This document shows, piece by piece, positions 39,862 to 43,105 of a stretch of DNA of 43,105 bases (position 1 is its first letter; each line of letters opens with the position of its first letter). The notes beneath the pieces are model-generated. The model did no database searches, was not told the origin of the DNA, and saw only the letters and a program-made list of their open reading frames with translations. The stretch is from Fluviicola sp. (GTDB taxonomy: Bacteria > Bacteroidota > Bacteroidia > Flavobacteriales_D > Crocinitomicaceae). A program made the translations under genes and the position numbers. The stretch spans positions 1 to 43,105 of the forward strand of contig JAIRJW010000026.1 in the NCBI GenBank assembly GCA_031260455.1, written 5' to 3'.

Positions 39862-41532
39862 ATGAAAAGACTTTTACTAATGCCTATTTTAATGGTAAGC
39901 AGCCTGGGGATGAGTCAGATAGTTGATCAATTCAACTATACGGGAACCCTGGATGCAAACGGATGGTCGATACACAGCGGAACTTCCGGACCAATTAACC
40001 TTTTAACATCTGCAAGTGATAACGGTTCCAGTTTATCTTATGCAGGGTTTGAGGCTTCGGCAGGAAACAGAGCGACATTAGTTGCAGGTGCTGCCCAGGA
40101 TTATAATAAAGCGGTTACAGGACTTGGTTTGGGAATTGCGTACTATTCATTTTTGCTGAAAGTTACTAATACTACCGGACTGATAACTACCGGAGAGTAT
40201 TTTACCGGATTTGGTAATTCAAGTGGAACAAGCGTTACTATTTTCTGTCCGAGAGTATTCGTGAAAACAGGCTCCACAGCAGGAACTTTTAATCTGGGAA
40301 TTCAAAACTACACGGGAGGTACTCCAACTTCAACTTATACAGGAGACTATCCGGTTGGTACAACCGTTTTGGTTGTGGTGAAGCTGAACCTGACGACTGC
40401 TCCCTATGCTGCCAGTTTGTTTGTGAACCCGGTTCCGGGAGCTGCAGAACCAGCTGCAACAGTTTCAAATAACTCAGGAACGCAAACAAATTTTGGTTCT
40501 ATTGCTTCTATTTTTTTCAGACAAGCCGGTTCTGCTTCATCAGGAACGGGAAATCTGGAGATTGATGAAATTCGTGCAGGTTTAACATGGGCTTCCGTTA
40601 CACCAGCTGCTGCAACCGGATGTACCAACACTTTTGCTACGATTAACCCACCTGTACAATGTGGTGGATCTTACACTGTTCCTTCCGGACATGAAACATA
40701 CACTGCTTCTGGAGTTTACTACGATACAATTCCGAATGCTGGAGGGTGCGACAGTATCCTGATGATCGACCTGACAATTAAAAACAATACGACAAGTACA
40801 ATTTCACCTGTTGCATGTGGGTCTTATACGGTTCCTTCTACAGATGAAACATATACTGTTTCTGGAACTTATCACGATACGATTCCGAATGCTGCAGGGT
40901 GTGACAGTATTATCACAATTAACCTGACGATTACATCTTCTGTTACTTATTATCAGGATTCAGATGGAGACGGATTCGGAAACTCTGCGGTTTCCGTAAC
41001 AGATTGCACAGCTCCTAACGGATATGTGCCTGATAATACCGACTGTGATGATACGGATGCAGGGGAGTTCCCCGGTGCAGTTTGGTATGCGGATACAGAT
41101 GGAGATACTTATGGTGATCCGAACTCTTCTGTAACGGATTGTACACAACCTGTAGGTTATGTGACCAATAACGGTGACTGTGACGATACGAATGCAGCCA
41201 TTTATCCTGGTGCGGATGATCAGACCGGAAACGGGATTGATGAGAACTGTGATGGTGTGGATGGTGTTCTGGGCATTGAAGAGTCTATTCTTGCAAACCT
41301 GAATGTTTATCCTAACCCGGGCACACGTTCAGTAGTATTGAACCTGGCTTCCGGATGGAATGGATTTACAGTAACGTTTATCGGAGCAGAGGGAAAAGAA
41401 ATCGCTTTGAGTGCTACTCAGAAATCTGCAGCTGAACTGGAATTCAACACGGAATCTTTGGTTTCTGGAACATACTTTATCCGTTTGATTTCTGCTTCTG
41501 GAACTGCTTTGGTTCGCTGGGTGAAGAACTAA
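39862..41532 (+). CDS. T9SS-secreted protein with MopE-type metal-binding repeats (type A sorting)
   Basis: This 556-residue exported protein has a signal peptide ending near Met-Ser-Gln at 17-19, an N-terminal beta-rich domain (about 20-250), two similar Cys-containing repeats (about 253-306 and 307-356, each with SYTVPS and D-T-I-P-N-A-x-G-C-D-S) and two MopE-like putative metal-binding motifs (about 363-466, with D-x-D-G-D-x-x-G, D-C-D-D and E-N-C-D-G). It ends in a T9SS type A sorting domain (about 476-556, with NVYPNPG and a final KN). The TTG at 39841 is a poorer start, since the promoter motif overlaps it. The function is unknown, but cell-surface or secreted calcium- or metal-binding is likely. 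Confidence 0.85.
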   Translation: MKRLLLMPILMVSSLGMSQIVDQFNYTGTLDANGWSIHSGTSGPINLLTSASDNGSSLSYAGFEASAGNRATLVAGAAQDYNKAVTGLGLGIAYYSFLLKVTNTTGLITTGEYFTGFGNSSGTSVTIFCPRVFVKTGSTAGTFNLGIQNYTGGTPTSTYTGDYPVGTTVLVVVKLNLTTAPYAASLFVNPVPGAAEPAATVSNNSGTQTNFGSIASIFFRQAGSASSGTGNLEIDEIRAGLTWASVTPAAATGCTNTFATINPPVQCGGSYTVPSGHETYTASGVYYDTIPNAGGCDSILMIDLTIKNNTTSTISPVACGSYTVPSTDETYTVSGTYHDTIPNAAGCDSIITINLTITSSVTYYQDSDGDGFGNSAVSVTDCTAPNGYVPDNTDCDDTDAGEFPGAVWYADTDGDTYGDPNSSVTDCTQPVGYVTNNGDCDDTNAAIYPGADDQTGNGIDENCDGVDGVLGIEESILANLNVYPNPGTRSVVLNLASGWNGFTVTFIGAEGKEIALSATQKSAAELEFNTESLVSGTYFIRLISASGTALVRWVKN

Positions 41533-41556
41533 AGCAGATTTGATTAAAATAACCGG

Positions 41557-41584
41557 AAGGCTATCTCGTTTGAGGTAGCCTTTT
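41557..41584 (+). terminator. Rho-independent terminator after the MopE-repeat gene
   Basis: AAGGCTATCTC at 41557-41567 pairs with GAGGTAGCCTT at 41572-41582 through one wobble, then TT. It has a four-base loop and is the strongest terminator in the window. Confidence 0.8.
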
Positions 41585-41673
41585 CGCTGCTTAAAAATGC
41601 GCTTAATCCCTCTGGAATCAGACTTTTTACACAATTTTATAAATTTGTAAAATGTGTGATCTGGAAAGAAAAC

Positions 41674-41693
41674 CGATCCCTGTTCCGGGATCG
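41674..41693. repeat. 7-base inverted repeat before the DUF4286 gene
   Basis: CGATCCC at 41674-41680 pairs with GGGATCG at 41687-41693 around a 6-base loop. It resembles the hairpin at 33730-33754 in base content. Confidence 0.5.
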
Positions 41694-41715
41694 AAACCTA
41701 CTCCCCAATTTTCCG

Positions 41716-41723
41716 TAACTTTG
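41716..41723 (+). promoter_or_regulatory. Bacteroidota -7 promoter motif for DUF4286-rsmA
   Basis: TAACTTTG ends 5 bases before the ATG at 41729. The transcript appears nearly leaderless. Confidence 0.5.
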
Positions 41724-41728
41724 CACCG

Positions 41729-42055
41729 ATGGAACACATAATCTATAATGTCACAGTAAGCATCGATCCCGCAATTGAGCAGGATTGGGTAAACTGGATG
41801 CGTGAAATACACATTCCGGGAGTAATGGAAACCGGATGTTTCCTGGAGAGTCGGATGTCTAAAATGAATGATGAGGAAGAAGGAGCATGTACCTACGCCA
41901 TGACCTATGTGGCATACAGTCAGGATCACCTGGACGATTACCAGCAAAATCATGCCTCCAGACTTCAGGCAGATCATAAAAACAGATACGAAGGGCGTTT
42001 TGCTGCTTTCAGAAGCACTTTGAACGTGATTCAACACTTTACTCATGAGCGTTAG
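41729..42055 (+). CDS. DUF4286 family protein
   Basis: This 108-residue protein fits the DUF4286 family: the opening MEHIIYNVTVSIDPAIEQDWVNWM and the middle YAMTYVAYSQDHLDDYQQNHASRL have the expected pattern of a small ferredoxin-like fold. No catalytic residue is known for the family. In many Bacteroidota it precedes rsmA, and here it overlaps rsmA by 11 bases, so the two are translationally linked. A role near ribosome maturation is possible but not shown. The start is supported by a TAACTTTG motif 5 bases upstream. Confidence 0.85.
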   Translation: MEHIIYNVTVSIDPAIEQDWVNWMREIHIPGVMETGCFLESRMSKMNDEEEGACTYAMTYVAYSQDHLDDYQQNHASRLQADHKNRYEGRFAAFRSTLNVIQHFTHER

Positions 42056-42830
42056 GGCAAAAAAACACCTCGGACAACATTTCCTGAAAGACAAAAATAT
42101 CTGTAAAAAAATTGCAGATCAGTTCGGACATCACCAGGGAGTGAAAACAGCCATAGAAATTGGCCCCGGAATGGGAGCATTAACAGAATACCTGTTGCAG
42201 GATTCGGTAACGGAATTGTATGTGATGGATGTGGATCCTGAATCCATTGACTACCTGAAGGCGCATTATCCGCAATTGGGAGACCACATCATTTTCGGGG
42301 ATTTCCTGAAAATGGATCCGACCGGGATTGTGGGAAGTAAGCCCTTTGCTGTGCTGGGGAATTTTCCGTACAATATTTCTTCCCAGATTTTATTCAAGTG
42401 CATCGATTTCAAGGATTCGATTCCGGAAATTATGGGGATGTTCCAGAAAGAAGTAGCCGAACGTGTGGCAGAAAAACCGGGCTCGAAAACGTATGGAATC
42501 CTGAGCGTTTTGCTCCAGGCGTATTACGATATCGAATATTGTTTCACGGTGGATGAACATGTGTTTGATCCACCGCCGAAAGTAAAATCCGGAGTGATTC
42601 GCTGTACAAGAAACAACAGGGAGAAACTTCCATGCGACGAAAAACTGTTCAAACAGATCGTAAAAATGGCCTTCAATCAGCGGCGCAAAACCATCCGGAA
42701 CTCGATCAAAGCATTACTTCCTGAAAGTTATGAAGAAAACCCAACATTGCAATTGCGTCCGGAGCGTCTGGGAGTGGAGGAATTCATTGAGTTGACGAAT
42801 TGGGTGGAACGGAATCGCTCGGAAGGGTAA
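42045..42830 (+). CDS. rsmA: 16S rRNA (A1518/A1519) dimethyltransferase
   Basis: RsmA (KsgA) dimethylates two adjacent adenines near the 3' end of 16S rRNA. The 261-residue protein has the characteristic KKHLGQHFLKD opening at residues 6-16, the SAM-binding motif EIGPGMGALTEYLL near 39-52, NFPYNISSQIL near 107-117 (the catalytic N-x-P-Y/F motif) and a C-terminal Arg-rich helical part with FNQRRKTIRNSIKAL. Its ATG lies inside the end of the DUF4286 gene, an 11-base overlap, so translation is coupled. Length and motifs are standard. Confidence 0.96.
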   Translation: MSVRAKKHLGQHFLKDKNICKKIADQFGHHQGVKTAIEIGPGMGALTEYLLQDSVTELYVMDVDPESIDYLKAHYPQLGDHIIFGDFLKMDPTGIVGSKPFAVLGNFPYNISSQILFKCIDFKDSIPEIMGMFQKEVAERVAEKPGSKTYGILSVLLQAYYDIEYCFTVDEHVFDPPPKVKSGVIRCTRNNREKLPCDEKLFKQIVKMAFNQRRKTIRNSIKALLPESYEENPTLQLRPERLGVEEFIELTNWVERNRSEG

Positions 42831-42962
42831 TCTTTAACACGAGTTTGGGATCTTCCGTATTCTATTTTTGTATAACCGATTCAAGATCATAAAGATGATT
42901 TGGAATCATCGAAAATTAGCCGTAGAATTGTAGCGACTATTATATCTTATAAATTAATCTCT

Positions 42963-43105
42963 ATGAAAAGAACCACTAACGCCAGGCAATCTCTGAAATC
43001 AACCGTTTTTATCCTGGGTATTGTTTTCCCGCTAAACTTTCATGCGCAAAACCTGCCCAATCAACAGGTTTCTGTAACAGAGACATTCAACGGGTTCAAT
43101 TACTT
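42963..43105 (+). CDS. Start of a secreted protein, cut by the window edge
   Basis: ATG at 42963 opens a frame that runs to the end of the window (47 codons). It begins with a signal peptide: Lys/Arg-rich start, hydrophobic core, then a cleavage site His-Ala-Gln near residue 29. The mature start reads NLPNQQVSVTETFNGFNY. It is probably a surface or secreted protein, but the rest is missing and no family can be named. Confidence 0.55.
   Translation, partial: MKRTTNARQSLKSTVFILGIVFPLNFHAQNLPNQQVSVTETFNGFNY

Noticed and set aside
1..43105. tRNA or rRNA genes, prophage, insertion sequences
   Set aside because: I looked for tRNA-like T-arms, rRNA stretches, transposase and integrase proteins and saw none.

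Overview
The window looks like chromosomal DNA of a Bacteroidota bacterium, most likely order Flavobacteriales; a Fluviicola/Crocinitomicaceae-type genome is possible but cannot be proven from this sequence alone. The evidence is: promoters of the Bacteroidota type (TAnnTTTG, in one case with a matching upstream TTTG); secreted proteins ending in both type A and type B type IX secretion system (T9SS) sorting domains; a PorP/SprF-type partner protein; and familiar Bacteroidota neighbourhoods (acpP-fabF-rnc, DUF4286-rsmA, LytS-type kinase plus LytTR regulator). I see no phage, insertion sequence, integrase, CRISPR array, rRNA or tRNA.

Layout. 1-1000: a lipoprotein gene, a terminator and a decayed spacer. 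995-4991: a surface-polysaccharide block (FkbM methyltransferase, flippase, GalE-type epimerase) followed by an outer-membrane barrel gene. 5058-9700: mreC-mreD-mrdA-rodA, the cell-wall elongation operon without mreB. 9885-14619: a small lipoprotein on the minus strand, then a 1027-residue CotH-kinase T9SS cargo translationally coupled to its PorP/SprF partner. 14799-18873: purH, a two-gene Panacea (DUF4065) cassette resembling a toxin-antitoxin pair, then mreB. 19013-20203: purN-marC, minus strand. 20366-22631: acpP-fabF-rnc. 22721-26922: a cation/calcium exchanger and leuS, both minus strand. 27098-30180: a TPR histidine kinase and its LytTR response regulator. 30639-31290: two small conserved-looking proteins of unknown role, one with an Asp-rich tail. 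31512-36472: lepA, an orphan secreted protein and a bestrophin-like channel, all minus strand. 36667-39699: a Wzz-like chain-length protein, an O-antigen ligase/polymerase and riboflavin synthase in one operon. 39862-41532: a MopE-repeat T9SS cargo. 41729-42830: DUF4286 and rsmA. 42963-end: the start of a secreted protein cut by the window edge.

Main themes are envelope construction (elongasome, polysaccharide assembly at two separate loci, T9SS cargo) mixed with housekeeping genes. The most interesting locus is the purH/mreB interval. In many Bacteroidota purH-mreB-mreC-mreD-mrdA-rodA are contiguous. Here mreCD-mrdA-rodA lie about 8 kb upstream of purH, and purH and mreB are separated by a Panacea-domain antitoxin candidate and an abutting basic 161-residue protein with a possible PemK/MazF-like beta core. 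That pair is the best candidate here for a little-described system. Other points are a palindrome-bearing in-frame insert and an AT-rich insert in leuS, an octamer tandem repeat between the kinase and regulator genes, and many promoters placed only 4-7 nt from the start codon.
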